DNA of 64,000 nt. It comes from DAOUJI01 sp965237875. Lineage in GTDB: Bacteria; Chloroflexota; Dehalococcoidia; Lucifugimonadales; JAGWBF01. The stretch is from contig CBDEGP010000002.1 in the NCBI GenBank assembly GCA_965237875.1, positions 2,040,142-2,104,141 of the forward strand. Reading direction: 5' to 3'. Below are positions 1 to 9,016 of this stretch, piece by piece. Both the position numbers and the translations under genes were made by a program. The notes beneath the pieces are model-generated. The model was not told where the DNA came from and did no database searches. It was given only the letters and a program-made list of their open reading frames with translations. The stretch's first letter is position 1, and the number at the start of each line of letters is the position of its first letter.

Positions 1-2
1 TC

Positions 3-512
3 CTGGGGATCATCGACGTGCCGGTCATCTTCCTGTCCGGCCACGACGGAGATCAGGATGTCGCACGGGCCTTCGAGGCGGGAGCCGACGACTACATCGT
101 CAAGCCCTTCTCGCCAACCGAGCTGGTGGCGAGAATCGAGGCGGTCCTGCGCAGGCAGACGGCGTCCGACAGGACCAAGGCGCGTGAACCCTATCTGCTG
201 GGGGATCTGACGATCAACTACGCCGAACGCCGCGTGACGGTGGCCGGACGGCCGGTGCAGTTGACCGCCACGGAATACAAGCTGCTCTTCGAGCTTTCGG
301 TCAACGCCGGGCGCGTGCTGACCCACGATCATCTGCTGAGACGGGGTTGGGGGCCGGACTACTCCGACGACTCAAGGCTCCTACGCTCCTTCCTCAAGAA
401 GCTTCGCCGCAAGCTGGGCGACGACGCGAGCAGCCCCACGTACATCTTCACCGAGCCGCGCGTCGGCTACCGCATGGCAAAGCCGGGAGCGAAAGGGATG
501 CCGAGCGCCTAG
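3..512 (+). CDS. DNA-binding response regulator, OmpR/PhoB family (3' part; 5' end outside window)
   Basis: This is the C-terminal two thirds of a two-component transcription regulator; the reading frame is open from the first bases, so the true start lies upstream of the window. The visible part opens with the end of a receiver domain: the FLSGHD strand and the conserved lysine in IVKPF next to the phosphorylation pocket. A short linker follows, then a winged-helix DNA-binding domain (LGDLTINYAERRVTVAGRPVQL start, TEYKLLFELSVNAGRVLTHDHLL recognition region, closing VGYRM wing). The family binds promoters as phosphorylated dimers and pairs with a sensor kinase, not seen here. The winged helix resembles KdpE/PhoB-type regulators but the regulon cannot be told. 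The family call is secure. Confidence 0.93.
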   Translation: MGIIDVPVIFLSGHDGDQDVARAFEAGADDYIVKPFSPTELVARIEAVLRRQTASDRTKAREPYLLGDLTINYAERRVTVAGRPVQLTATEYKLLFELSVNAGRVLTHDHLLRRGWGPDYSDDSRLLRSFLKKLRRKLGDDASSPTYIFTEPRVGYRMAKPGAKGMPSA

Positions 513-524
513 TTGGGCGGTCTC

Positions 525-1375
525 GTGGCGATTGGAATAGTCACCGATAGCCTGTCCGATTTGCTCCCTCCGAGGTTAGGGCCAGCGACATCACGCTCGT
601 GCCCCTATCCGTCGCCATCGGCGGCGAGACCTACAGGGATGGCGTGGACATTACCGCCGCCCGCTTCTATTCCCTCCTGGAGGAGCTCCCCAGCCTGCCC
701 ACCACATCCCAACCCTCCGTCGCCGATTTTCAGGAAGTCTACCGACGGCTGCTGGACCAGGGCCACCAGGTAGTGTCCATTCACGTGAGCGCCAAGCTGA
801 GCGGCACGCTCAACTCCGCAGCCCAGGCCAGAGAGTCGCTGGGCGCGGCGTCAGGGATCGAAATCGTGGACTCTCAGCTTGCCGGGGGCGCCCAGGCCCT
901 ACTCTCAATCAGCGCCGCGCGGTGGGCTAGGGAAATGTCCGACCACAGCGAAGTGGCGCGCCGGGTAGAACGGTCGATTGGGCAAAACCACGGCTTTGTC
1001 GTGGTCGACACCCTGAAGTATCTGGCAAAGGGCGGACGCATAGGCAAGGCCCAGGCATTCCTGGGCGGGGCGCTCCAGCTCAAGCCCATCCTGAGCATCC
1101 GCGACGGCGAGGCCCACCCCGTGGACCGTCCCCGCACCCGCAGGAGGGCGATGGCCCGGATTATCCAGATAGTGCGCGAGCTGGCCCCCATTCACCGAAT
1201 GCACGTGAGCTACAGCACCGGCCGGGACCATGCCCTGGCCATTCTCGACGGTCTGGCAGACCTGGTGGAGCCGGAGCACATTGTCGAGTCCCGGTTTGGC
1301 CCAGTGCTGGGAACGCATCTTGGTCCCAACACCATCGGCGTGGCGGTAACGCAAGGGAACATCGAGGACGAATAG
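525..1375 (+). CDS. DegV-family fatty-acid-binding protein, with apparent frameshift near 570
   Basis: DegV proteins bind a fatty acid and, in firmicutes, feed fatty-acid kinase; the role here is by family only. The N-terminus IGIVTDSLSDLLPP is in the frame of the GTG at 525, while the rest (EVRASDITLVPLSVAIGGETYRDGVDI onward) is in the next frame. The switch falls in the C/T run at about 566-572 and is repaired by adding one base. Downstream the family marks are intact: SAKLSGTLNSA, the DTLKYLAKGGRI segment, KPIL, and the RTRRRA basic patch. Read without repair, the gene would start at GTG 599 and lose strand 1 and its TDS motif. The start lies 12 bases after the response regulator stop, so the two may be cotranscribed. 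Sequencing error or recent pseudogene are both possible. Confidence 0.85.
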
Positions 1376-1649
1376 ACCCTCACTTCCGGCTCAGCCGAAC
1401 AACCGGCGGTGCGCTCACCAGAACCGGAGCGCCGTGGCAGGGTTTGTCATTACCGAGGGGCAACCCTGAAAATAGAGGCTGGTCCATCTCTGCGTCCGCC
1501 AACATCCTGCGGGGCGGAGCAGCCAGAGTTTCTGTGCCAATCGGACTCTCGAGGTGAAAGAGCCTCCAGCGCTGACGGGCTGGAGGCCCCTAGAGGCTTA
1601 TCCGGGGGTGCCAGACCGACTCCTTATATCAGGACCTCCCAGCGAAAAG

Positions 1650-1729
1650 TTCGCACTACGGTACGCCTTGGCCCACCAAACTGGGCAAAATCAAGAACCT
1701 TCTTGTTGAGGTTCAGGTTGGCCCTGTAG
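1650..1729 (+). pseudogene. serine-recombinase C-terminal tail remnant
   Basis: The last 20 codons before the TAG at 1729 read LGPPNWAKSRTFLLRFRLAL. They match, base for base over most of 63 positions, the tail of the recombinase fragment at 9350-9860 (SGPSNWTKSRTFVLRFVLEV). No recombinase domain precedes it: the upstream sequence 1376-1650 has no convincing coding pattern. I read it as the scar of a lost or deleted integrated element. The rest of the intergenic stretch 1376-1821 shows nothing else I can name. Confidence 0.5.
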
Positions 1730-1821
1730 GCCAGCCTCTCGACGCCCTTGTCCCGGCAGGCGACACCGCTGCTTAGGGCTGGGCGACAGCGCTGTCGGAG
1801 ACGGCTTTTACCGACTCCACT

Positions 1822-2079
1822 TCACCTATTTCCCCCAAGTGGGTCACCGTCGTCCGTTGGCCGGATGCTGTAGCTGCTCGGTTTCGCGCGCAACTCCTCT
1901 CCAAGCCAGCCCTTTACCGTGTCCCACAATTTCTTGAGATGAGGGGCCCGCAAATGGGCCTGATATGCAACCTCGTCCTGGTACACTTCGTAGACCCAGA
2001 CCCGGTTGGCGTCCCCGGCGTCTTGGATGACGTCGAACCGGGAGTAGCCTGGCTCGTTGCTTCCAAGCCTCTTTAACAT
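1822..2079 (-). CDS. short antibiotic-biosynthesis-monooxygenase (ABM) domain protein, N-terminally short
   Basis: The 85-residue product carries the core of the ABM dimeric ferredoxin-like fold: EPGYSRFDVIQDAGDANRVWVYEVYQDEVAYQAHLRAPHLKKLW. ABM proteins are usually 95-105 residues and begin with a strand (VxxxVKPGKxxEF) that is absent here; a TAG lies in frame a few codons upstream of the ATG, so the first strand and half of helix 1 seem lost or frameshifted. Family members act as cofactor-independent quinol oxygenases, haem degraders or unknown. The acidic C-terminus (TDDGDPLGG) is not family-typical. Function is not assignable beyond the fold. Confidence 0.7.
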   Translation of the reverse strand: MLKRLGSNEPGYSRFDVIQDAGDANRVWVYEVYQDEVAYQAHLRAPHLKKLWDTVKGWLGEELRAKPSSYSIRPTDDGDPLGGNR

Positions 2080-2366
2080 CGTTGTACCAAACCTTGCAAG
2101 GCTCTGCTACACTAATTTCGGCAGGCCGTGTCCCCTCATGTCATGACACACTCCGACCGGCTCTCTTGTTCAGAGCAACCACTGGTCACTCACTTGGAGT
2201 CAAGCTGGAAGGCGCCGAAAGGCATTGATCAAACTCACACGGAGTTGCTAGGCGAAATGACCGTGCGCCACTTCCTATGCGAAGGGCGTGGACGGCATGA
2301 CCAACCCAAGCGGGCTTTACTTTCGACCATGGTGAGCAGTTGACATCAAGATGAAAGGAATCCGAC

Positions 2367-3209
2367 ATGAACTCGACCCGTAAACCTGTCGTTGTCGTCG
2401 TAGGGGCGACATCCAAGTGGCAATCAGATGGCCGCAACACCAAACTGGCGCACGGTAAGGCGCTCGACGACAGCCACATGCCCGTCGGTGTGCGCTGGGG
2501 CGTAGGGGGCGCCATATCCCAAAAGTTTGCAAAAGAGGGCTTCTTCGTCGTGCTGACGACCCGTAATGCAGCCAATGCGTCTGCGTTGGAGAAAGCAATC
2601 CGAGAGCAAGACGGCGAAAGCATGATTGTCGAGCTGGATTTGGCGTCGCGCGACTCCATATCGAAGGCGTTCGCCCAGATTCGAGACCAAGTTGGTGACC
2701 CAAACGTCCTGGTTTACAACGCGGGCTACCTGGAGGGGCGTGACCTTCCGCCAGAGAAAGAACTGCTCGAGCACATCCCGTTCGAAATGTTCGAAACCGC
2801 CCAGCACATCTCCAGCAGTGGACCGTTCCTGGTCGCCAAGGAGGTTTTACCCGCCATGCGGGAGCGGGGCGAGGGATCTTTCCTCGTTTCCAACAACTCG
2901 TCGTCCTTGCGCGGAAAAAAGCGCTACACCGGACAGTCGCTGTACTATCCGAGAGTCATGATGCGCACGCTGGCGCAGGCGCTGACAGAGGAATATTCCG
3001 AGCACGGCGTGCACGTAGCGAACGTCGTGATCGACGGCACCATTGACTCTCCGGGCACCCGAGCCCTACCGCGCGTCCAGGAGCGGCCCGAATTGGTGAT
3101 GAATCCCGTAAAGATCGCTGAGGCTTTCTATTATTTGCACACCCAGGACAAGTCCTGTTGGACCCACGAACTCCAATTGACTCCATTTTCGACCAAGCCC
3201 AGCTTTTAA
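2367..3209 (+). CDS. atypical short-chain dehydrogenase/reductase (SDR)
   Basis: A 280-residue Rossmann protein preceded by an AAAGGA ribosome site. The nucleotide-binding start VVVVVGAT is separated from the expected GVGGAISQKFA helix by about 30 extra residues (SKWQSDGRNTKLAHGKALDD...), an insert inside the dinucleotide loop. LVYNAG replaces the usual NNAG. The catalytic Ser region (LVSNNSSSLRG) is present, but where YxxxK is expected the sequence reads LYYPRVMMR, so the catalytic lysine is missing. The C-terminal part (HGVHVANVVIDGTIDSPGTRA) fits the SDR substrate loop. The insert ends cleanly in conserved residues, so it is unlikely to be an artefact. It may be a divergent reductase or a non-catalytic binder. 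It stands alone upstream of the flavin oxidoreductase. Confidence 0.85.
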   Translation: MNSTRKPVVVVVGATSKWQSDGRNTKLAHGKALDDSHMPVGVRWGVGGAISQKFAKEGFFVVLTTRNAANASALEKAIREQDGESMIVELDLASRDSISKAFAQIRDQVGDPNVLVYNAGYLEGRDLPPEKELLEHIPFEMFETAQHISSSGPFLVAKEVLPAMRERGEGSFLVSNNSSSLRGKKRYTGQSLYYPRVMMRTLAQALTEEYSEHGVHVANVVIDGTIDSPGTRALPRVQERPELVMNPVKIAEAFYYLHTQDKSCWTHELQLTPFSTKPSF

Positions 3210-3370
3210 GGGCGGCCTCTGGGCGCTGACAACTCGGGCATCCCAACTTTAGGATCAGCCTGGTCTACGGGTCTGCCGGTCCCATTGCTCTAAGACTAAC
3301 TTTTGCACTCGTCGAGGGGTAATTACCCTGCGCAGGTGGGCCACTTGAAAGAATCGGAAGGAGTGTTCGC

Positions 3371-4435
3371 ATGGATGTCGGAATGATGATGATCTTCTCG
3401 AGTTACGGCTGGGAAGAAGGGGCGGACGGCCAGATGTGGGAGGAGGAGTTGCGCCTTGGTGAAATCGCCGCCGATTTGGGGTTCGATTGCCTTTGGTCCG
3501 CAGAGCATCATTTCAACGATTATTCCTTCGTGCCGGACAATATCCAGCTAATGACCCACGTTGCAGCGAAGCATCCCGATATCGGTGTAGGGACAGCCGC
3601 CGTGATCCTTCCCTGGCATGACCCTTTACGTGTGGCCGAAAATGCTGCCGTTCTCGACTTGTTGAGTAATGGCCGACTTCGGCTCGGGTTGGGGCGAGGC
3701 CTTGCTCGGCGTGAATTCGAGGTCTTCGGCATCAGCATGGACGAATCGCGGGAACGCTTCGACGAATCGGCGCCGATGATTGTCGAGGCTCTCGAGACAG
3801 GGTTCATTGAAGGCAACGGGACTTACTACAAGCAGGCCCGCACGGAAATCAGGCCCCGGCCGCAGCATTCCTTCGACGGGCGAATCTACGCCGTCGCCGC
3901 TAGCGACGAATCGGTTAACTCCGCAGCCAAACTCGGCGCACATATCATTATGTTCGCTGATCGACCTTGGGAAATGCGGATGCCGGGGATCGAGCGAGGT
4001 CGTGCCTTACACCGGGAATATCACGGCACGGAGCCACCCGCCCTGATGCTCACCGAATTCGTCGTCTGCGGCGCTGATCTTGCCCAGTGTGAGGAAGAAG
4101 CGCGCCAATATCAAGGCAAGTTTGTCGAAAGCAACTTTTATCACTACGAATTTCTCGGCGATCACTTCAAGTCGGTAAAGGGTTACGACGCTTATCAACA
4201 GAAGGCCGAAATCGCGCGGTCCGCCGGTCTCGAAGGTGCGGTCGACGGTTTCATGAAGGCGGCAAGCTGGGGCACGCCGGACAAGATTCTGCGGGGGCTT
4301 GAGGACCGCCGGAACCTGCTCGGCGATTTCGAGTTGAACGTCGCCTTCCGCTTTGGCGGCGCTCCTTATCATATTTCGGAGCGGGGCTTGAAGCTCTTCG
4401 CTAAGGAAGTGTTGCCGGTTCTGAAATCCTGGTAG
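3371..4435 (+). CDS. LLM-class flavin-dependent oxidoreductase (bacterial luciferase-like)
   Basis: A 354-residue TIM-barrel protein of the luciferase-like monooxygenase superfamily, with a strong GGAAGGAG site before the ATG. Family marks: LGEIAADLGFDCLWSAEHHFNDY near residue 30, the IGVGTAAVILPWHDPLRVAENAAVLDLLSNGRLRLGLGRG block near residues 75-120, and VAASDESVNSAAKLGAHIIMFAD where flavin binds. Members use FMNH2 plus oxygen, or F420, to oxidise small organic substrates; the EHHF motif and this length favour the FMN-dependent alkanal-type branch, but sequence alone does not settle the cofactor. It lies in a catabolic patch with an SDR upstream and IS256 debris downstream. Confidence 0.93.
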   Translation: MDVGMMMIFSSYGWEEGADGQMWEEELRLGEIAADLGFDCLWSAEHHFNDYSFVPDNIQLMTHVAAKHPDIGVGTAAVILPWHDPLRVAENAAVLDLLSNGRLRLGLGRGLARREFEVFGISMDESRERFDESAPMIVEALETGFIEGNGTYYKQARTEIRPRPQHSFDGRIYAVAASDESVNSAAKLGAHIIMFADRPWEMRMPGIERGRALHREYHGTEPPALMLTEFVVCGADLAQCEEEARQYQGKFVESNFYHYEFLGDHFKSVKGYDAYQQKAEIARSAGLEGAVDGFMKAASWGTPDKILRGLEDRRNLLGDFELNVAFRFGGAPYHISERGLKLFAKEVLPVLKSW

Positions 4436-4650
4436 ATGTTAAATATTCCGCTCCGTCACCTCAGGTATTGAGGGCGCCTGTTTTTCATGCAATGTCCGGA
4501 CTCGATATGGATGGGCCCACCTCACCACAAGATTCTAAACGTGCCGGACAAGCTTCCAAAGCGACAGCAGGACCAGTCCAAACTGATGCTGCGTACCATC
4601 CCCTACGCTCAGCCTCTGTCCGAGTCTGATCGGCTCAGGACGGTGTTTAC

Positions 4651-4997
4651 CGGATGGCGGCGCGAGAGACCACTCCTACGAGGCGGCCTCTGAGCCCCTC
4701 GAACGGGACTGGGGCCGCATGGTCACCTTCTAAGACTTCCCCAAGGAGCGCTAGCGGCGCCTTCGGACGACGAACCCGGTGGAATCGCCCTTCGCTGCGC
4801 TGAGACTTCGTACCGATGCCGCCAAGCGCTACAATAGGGTCGCTCGGGCGATAGCGGTGATCTGGAAGATGTTGATGGTCACCGAACAGCGCCTTAGACG
4901 TATGAAGGCCCCTGAACTGATGGAAGATGTCTATCTCGGCACCCAATATGCGGATGGAATCGCCATTCAATCAACGGGTGGGAAGGTCGCCGCCTGA
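4651..4997 (+). pseudogene. IS256-family transposase remnant with in-frame stops
   Basis: Translation in one frame gives a C-terminal IS256/mutator transposase segment: LERDWGRMVTF, stop TAA (4731), DFPKER, stop TAG (4752), RRLRTTNPVESPFAALRLRTDAAKRY...AIAVIWKMLMVTEQRLRRMKAPELM. The TTNPVES motif with its glutamate is the end of the DDE region of this family. The two stops replace Tyr and Trp codons expected there, and the first 200-300 residues are absent, so this is a dead fragment. No terminal repeats are recognisable. Confidence 0.85.
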
Positions 4998-5043
4998 TCT
5001 CGTTTACACACCTATTGACGTAACCTCGGCTAAAGGAGGCAAT

Positions 5044-6147
5044 ATGCGCGACGCTACGCGAGTTCTTCATGCGGGACTTCCACAGGTGCAACAAGGCGCA
5101 CCTTTTTTGCCAGGCCCCACGTTTGCGGCGCCGTACCATCTCAGCGGGGACCCATTGAATTCGCCATACCAGTATGGAAGGAACGACAACCCCACATGGG
5201 CGGCTTACGAGCAGGCTCTCGGGGAATTGGAAGGAGGGCCGACGGTATTGTTTAGCTCTGGGATGGCCGCCGTTACAGCCATGCTAGCCGTCGCGCTATC
5301 AAGGGGTGACACGGTAGTCATGCCTTCTGATGGCTATTACGCGGCCCGCTCATTAGCCAGCGATTTTTCTGAGCGGCTCGGTGTGGAACTTCGCCTAGCT
5401 CCAACTGCCAACGATGTGCAGGCATCGCTGGTTCGCGACGCGAAGCTAGTGTGGCTGGAGTCTCCGACCAATCCTGGGCTAGACGTGTGTGATATCAAAA
5501 ACATGGCTCGTGCGGCCCATGAAGCTGGGGCGCTGGTGGTGGTCGATAACACCACCGCCACCGTACTCGGACAACGGCCACTGGAGCTGGGAGCGGACTT
5601 TTCGCTTGCTTCTGATACCAAAGGTATGACTGGGCATAGTGACATCCTCCTTGGCCATGTGGCTGCAAAAGATCCCGCGTGGGCGGAGCGACTTAGGGCA
5701 TGGCGCAGTCAGACGGGTTCTATTCCTGGGCCTATGGAGACATGGTTGGCTCACCGTTCATTGGCAACGTTGGACGTAAGGCTGGAGCGGCAGTGCAACA
5801 ACACCCTGGCCATTTCCGAGTTCCTATTGTCAAGGCCGGAAGCATCGATGGTGCGCTATCCTGGATTGGCGTCAGACCCTGCACATGAAGTCGCTACGAG
5901 ACAAATGTCCCGCTTCGGTATGATCGTTACCTTCTGCCTAGAATCTCGTGAGAAGGCCGATCGCTTTCTCCGGGCCAGCACCCTCGTCTGGGAAGCCACG
6001 AGCTTTGGGGGCGTCCATACTACTGCGGAAAGGCGTGGCCGCTGGGGCGGCGATGAAGTTCCCGAAGGGTTCATCCGGATGAGCGTCGGCTGTGAAGATG
6101 CCGAAGACCTCGCGGCTGATCTAAGCCGAGCGTTTGCAGCACTATGA
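5044..6147 (+). CDS. PLP-dependent Cys/Met metabolism enzyme (cystathionine gamma-lyase/synthase-like)
   Basis: A 367-residue fold-type I PLP enzyme. The ATG at 5044 is chosen because AAAGGAGG stands 4 bases upstream; an in-frame ATG at 4927 lies inside the transposase remnant. Marks of the MetB/MetC family: RVLHAG start, YGRNDNPTWAAYEQALGELEGG, the SSGMAAVTAML cofactor loop, WLESPTNP, VVVDNTTAT with the PLP-ring aspartate, and the Schiff-base lysine (about K193) in SDTKGMTGHSD. The tail holds FIRMSVGCEDAEDLAADL as expected. It should eliminate or replace at the gamma carbon of cystathionine-like substrates. It is somewhat shorter than typical (380-400), and the exact reaction cannot be fixed. 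Confidence 0.92.
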   Translation: MRDATRVLHAGLPQVQQGAPFLPGPTFAAPYHLSGDPLNSPYQYGRNDNPTWAAYEQALGELEGGPTVLFSSGMAAVTAMLAVALSRGDTVVMPSDGYYAARSLASDFSERLGVELRLAPTANDVQASLVRDAKLVWLESPTNPGLDVCDIKNMARAAHEAGALVVVDNTTATVLGQRPLELGADFSLASDTKGMTGHSDILLGHVAAKDPAWAERLRAWRSQTGSIPGPMETWLAHRSLATLDVRLERQCNNTLAISEFLLSRPEASMVRYPGLASDPAHEVATRQMSRFGMIVTFCLESREKADRFLRASTLVWEATSFGGVHTTAERRGRWGGDEVPEGFIRMSVGCEDAEDLAADLSRAFAAL

Positions 6148-6217
6148 TTGTCGCTGCGAATAGGCCATGCCTTCGGAGCCCTGCTATAATCCGGTTCACT
6201 TTATGGTGGAGACTGCC

Positions 6218-6388
6218 ATGGACCGTGACGCCGTCAAAGCACGGGTCAGGGAGCTCATCCAAGAGCGGGCCCCAACGATTGTCCAATCCTTCACCATATG
6301 GTCGTTGTCCATACAGACCTTGCCAATCTCGGTGTTTACCGGAACCGGTGTCGGTATCATCGGCAGGAGCGATGGGACCCTCACTTAA
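6218..6388 (+). CDS. possible small hypothetical protein (56 aa)
   Basis: An ATG preceded at 8 bases by GGTGGAG opens a 56-codon frame (MDRDAVKARVRELIQERAPTIVQSF...). A TATAAT-like box sits at 6185-6190, but no -35 box is found at the proper distance. The first half looks like a charged helix and the second half is hydrophobic. I recognise no family. The rest of the 6148-6650 gap holds only AT-rich sequence with a second TATAAT-like stretch near 6524-6532. It could be a degenerate gene start. Confidence 0.3.
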   Translation: MDRDAVKARVRELIQERAPTIVQSFTIWSLSIQTLPISVFTGTGVGIIGRSDGTLT

Positions 6389-6650
6389 TTCGCCCTTGAT
6401 CCTGTCCAACTAACCGGATCCATCTCACTCATCGCCTCTCCGTACTCGCTCACGCTCCTTCTCCTCATGCTCCTCTCCAGTAACATGACTTTTGAAGCAA
6501 CAATGCCGTCTTCGGTGACCTTATTTATAATACAATTCGGTTCATTGACATAAATATTTGGGCGACTTACACTTTACGGTAATCAAGTTGCTCATGTCGT
6601 TGCATTTGGGCAAGTTGAAATCGTCACAACTCGTCGTTGGAGGCAATCGC

Positions 6651-8330
6651 ATGGCCGAGTTTGATGTAGTTATCCGTGGTGGGACCGTAGTCGACGGCAC
6701 AGGCATTCCCCGCATCCGCGCCGACGTTGGGATCAAGGATGGGCGGGTGGCCATGATCAGCGGCCGCATAATCGCAGGCGGCGCCAGGGAGTTGGATGCC
6801 AGCGGCTGCATTGTGGCTCCGGGGGCGGTAGACCTGCATACGCACTACGACGCGCAACTCAACTGGGACCCCTACGCATCCTTATCCGGGTGGTTTGGGG
6901 TAACCTCGCTGACCGTTGGACAATGCGGCTTCGGGTTTGCGCCGACGCGGCCCGAGGACCGGGAACTGAACATGCGTATGATGAACCGCATCGAGGCGAT
7001 ACCTCTGGAGTCTATGCGCCAAGGGATGCGCTGGGACTGGGAGACGTTCCCTGAATACATGGACAGCCTTGGCCGCCAGGGCCTGGGGGTAAACGTTGGC
7101 GCGCTGGTGCCCTTCTCGCCGTTGCGCGGCTACGTCTTGGGTATGATACCGGCCCGAGAACGGACCTCCGTCACGGAGTCCGAACTAAACCAGATGAAAC
7201 AGATCCTGCACGAATCCATGAAGGCCGGGGCGTTCGGGTTCTCCGCTGACAAGAACCTGGAGGACCGGCCGGAGGACGGCAGTTGGTTGCCCAGTCATGT
7301 GGCCTCTCCTGAGGAGTTCTACGCCCTATCCCAGGTTCTTGGCGAGTTCGGCGTGGGGCACCTGGGATGGACCATCGGCATCTCCGACGATCGGGCAGGC
7401 CAGCGGGAAATGTTGGCGGAAATGGTCCGGATGAGCGGGCGCCCGTTGCACGTAGTCCTGGGAGACGATGAAGGCTACGAGTGGTTGAAAAAAGTCCGGG
7501 AAGAAGAGGGACTCCCCATCCTGGCACAACACGGTTCGGTGCCGACTGTCTCCGAGTTCAAGCTCTCCGAATACAATTTGTTCGACTACATGCCCAACTG
7601 GGTTCAGCCGCTGGTTGGCTCCAAAGAGGAGCGGATCGCCAAACTGTCTGAGGAAGGCGTCCGCGAAGGCATGAAGCGTGACGTTTTAGACCGACCACAC
7701 CCCAGGACTGACTGGGCCCGATTGCAAGTGGTGGAGGTGGCCCTGGAGCGTAACCTTAAGTACGAGGGACTGTCCATCGCCGACATCGCTGAAGCCGAGG
7801 GCAAGCACCCGCTGGACGCTTTCTTGGACATTGCCCTGGACGAGGACCTGGAGACCGAGTTCGCTCACCCTGCAGGAGGGCAAGGGGACGACGTCCAGGC
7901 CGAAAGGCTGCTCAACCCCTATGTCCACATCTCATTGTCCGACGGAGGCGCTCACACCAGATTCCTGATCATCAGTGTGTGGCCCGTCTATTTCCTGGCA
8001 CACTGGATCCGGGACCGGGGCCTAATGACCCTGGAACAGGCCCACTATAAGATGAGCGCTCTGCCAGCCTGGTTCTCCGGCATGAAGAACCGTGGCACGT
8101 TGCGCGTCGGCGATTGGGCCGATGTCATGATTTACAACTTGGACGAGCTGGGGCTGATGTACGATAAGCCGCAGTTCGCGACGGACTTCCCCGGCGGTGA
8201 GAAGCGGTTGGTCCAAAAGCCCACCGGGATACGCTACATCCTGGTCAACGGCGCCGTTACCTTCGTGGAAAACGAATGCACCGGCGCACTGCCCGGCAAA
8301 CTGCTCCGCAGCTATGACATGGTAGGGTAG
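6651..8330 (+). CDS. amidohydrolase, N-acyl-D-amino-acid deacylase family
   Basis: A 559-residue metal-dependent hydrolase. The start at 6651 has GGAGG 6-10 bases upstream and begins the canonical MAEFDVVIRGGTVVDGTG strand; the longer frame from 6558 adds non-family residues. Metal site marks: HTHYDAQLNWD near residue 65, QCGFGFAP (bridging Cys), AQHGSVP near residue 290, and LSDGGAH with the catalytic Asp near 430. The C-terminal beta-sandwich returns with GTLRVGDWADVMIYNLDEL and GIRYILVNG. Relatives hydrolyse N-acyl-D-amino acids or cyclic amides such as dihydropyrimidine-like compounds; substrate is uncertain. A rho-independent terminator follows directly. Confidence 0.92.
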   Translation: MAEFDVVIRGGTVVDGTGIPRIRADVGIKDGRVAMISGRIIAGGARELDASGCIVAPGAVDLHTHYDAQLNWDPYASLSGWFGVTSLTVGQCGFGFAPTRPEDRELNMRMMNRIEAIPLESMRQGMRWDWETFPEYMDSLGRQGLGVNVGALVPFSPLRGYVLGMIPARERTSVTESELNQMKQILHESMKAGAFGFSADKNLEDRPEDGSWLPSHVASPEEFYALSQVLGEFGVGHLGWTIGISDDRAGQREMLAEMVRMSGRPLHVVLGDDEGYEWLKKVREEEGLPILAQHGSVPTVSEFKLSEYNLFDYMPNWVQPLVGSKEERIAKLSEEGVREGMKRDVLDRPHPRTDWARLQVVEVALERNLKYEGLSIADIAEAEGKHPLDAFLDIALDEDLETEFAHPAGGQGDDVQAERLLNPYVHISLSDGGAHTRFLIISVWPVYFLAHWIRDRGLMTLEQAHYKMSALPAWFSGMKNRGTLRVGDWADVMIYNLDELGLMYDKPQFATDFPGGEKRLVQKPTGIRYILVNGAVTFVENECTGALPGKLLRSYDMVG

Positions 8331-8360
8331 CTTTACGCGGGATGTTATTCCGGTCTATCG

Positions 8361-8395
8361 CCCCCGCCCCGGAAATCCAGGTCCTGGGGCGGGGG
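8361..8395 (+). terminator. rho-independent terminator after the amidohydrolase gene
   Basis: A perfect 10-bp stem (CCCCCGCCCC / GGGGCGGGGG) with a 15-base loop lies 31 bases after the stop codon and is followed by TTACTTCTCT. It also sits downstream of the convergent Rieske gene on the other strand. Confidence 0.8.
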
Positions 8396-8476
8396 TTACT
8401 TCTCTAGGTTGACATGCCTGACCCAGGTCTGGCTGCGAGCCATCGCTCAGGGCTGCTCAGTAGGGGACTTGGCGGG

Positions 8477-8845
8477 CTACTCGTCGGGCACCAGCGCGAC
8501 CAAGCGGTCGTTTTGCAGAGTAACCAGGAACGCCTTCATGCGGAAGTCGGAACGGGTGGTGCAGGCGCCTTCGCCTTTTTCGTACTGCCACCCGTGCCCA
8601 TCGCACATGAACAACTCGTCCCCCTCGTCCATAATCTCCCCGCCTTGATGCGGGCATATCGTCGACAACAGCTTATATCCGTCACGTCCTCGCACAAGAA
8701 AATACGAAGCGTCGCCCACTTTCACTAAAGCAGGAAAGGCAGCAAACGAAGATTCCTCTCCCAGGTCCACTCTAACCTTCCTGGACCGGGCTGATCCGCT
8801 AACTTGGCGAAGGGAAACGGTCCCTTTTCTACGCTCGGCAGTCAT
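8477..8845 (-). CDS. Rieske [2Fe-2S] domain protein
   Basis: A 122-residue soluble protein with one Rieske domain. The cluster ligands are visible as C64-P-H66 and C81-D-G-H84-G-W, spaced as in the family, with GGE and WQY loops around them. There is no signal peptide, membrane helix or attached oxygenase domain, so it resembles Rieske-type ferredoxins and small NirD-like electron carriers. Such proteins pass electrons to ring-hydroxylating or other oxygenases, but no partner gene is adjacent. The basic N-terminal 25 residues are not part of the domain. Confidence 0.9.
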   Translation of the reverse strand: MTAERRKGTVSLRQVSGSARSRKVRVDLGEESSFAAFPALVKVGDASYFLVRGRDGYKLLSTICPHQGGEIMDEGDELFMCDGHGWQYEKGEGACTTRSDFRMKAFLVTLQNDRLVALVPDE

Positions 8846-9016
8846 TGCGATTTCTTACCTCTGTTATGAAGTTTTAGCGCTGAGGAGTGGCCCAAGTATA
8901 ACAAACCTCAGACTTCGAAAAGAGTGGGCACATGCGCGTCAAGCAGCAATTCCGGCTGAGAGGGTGTGGTGGAAGTCCCTTCTCCTTGGGGAGGAGGTCA
9001 GCGCCTATGTTCAATG

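Noticed and set aside
2186..2807. Minus-strand frames of 127-157 codons
   Set aside because: They overlap the SDR gene and have no recognisable motifs or ribosome sites.
4927..5043. Upstream extension of the PLP enzyme to an ATG at 4927
   Set aside because: It overlaps IS256 remnant sequence and adds non-family residues; AAAGGAGG stands before the ATG at 5044.
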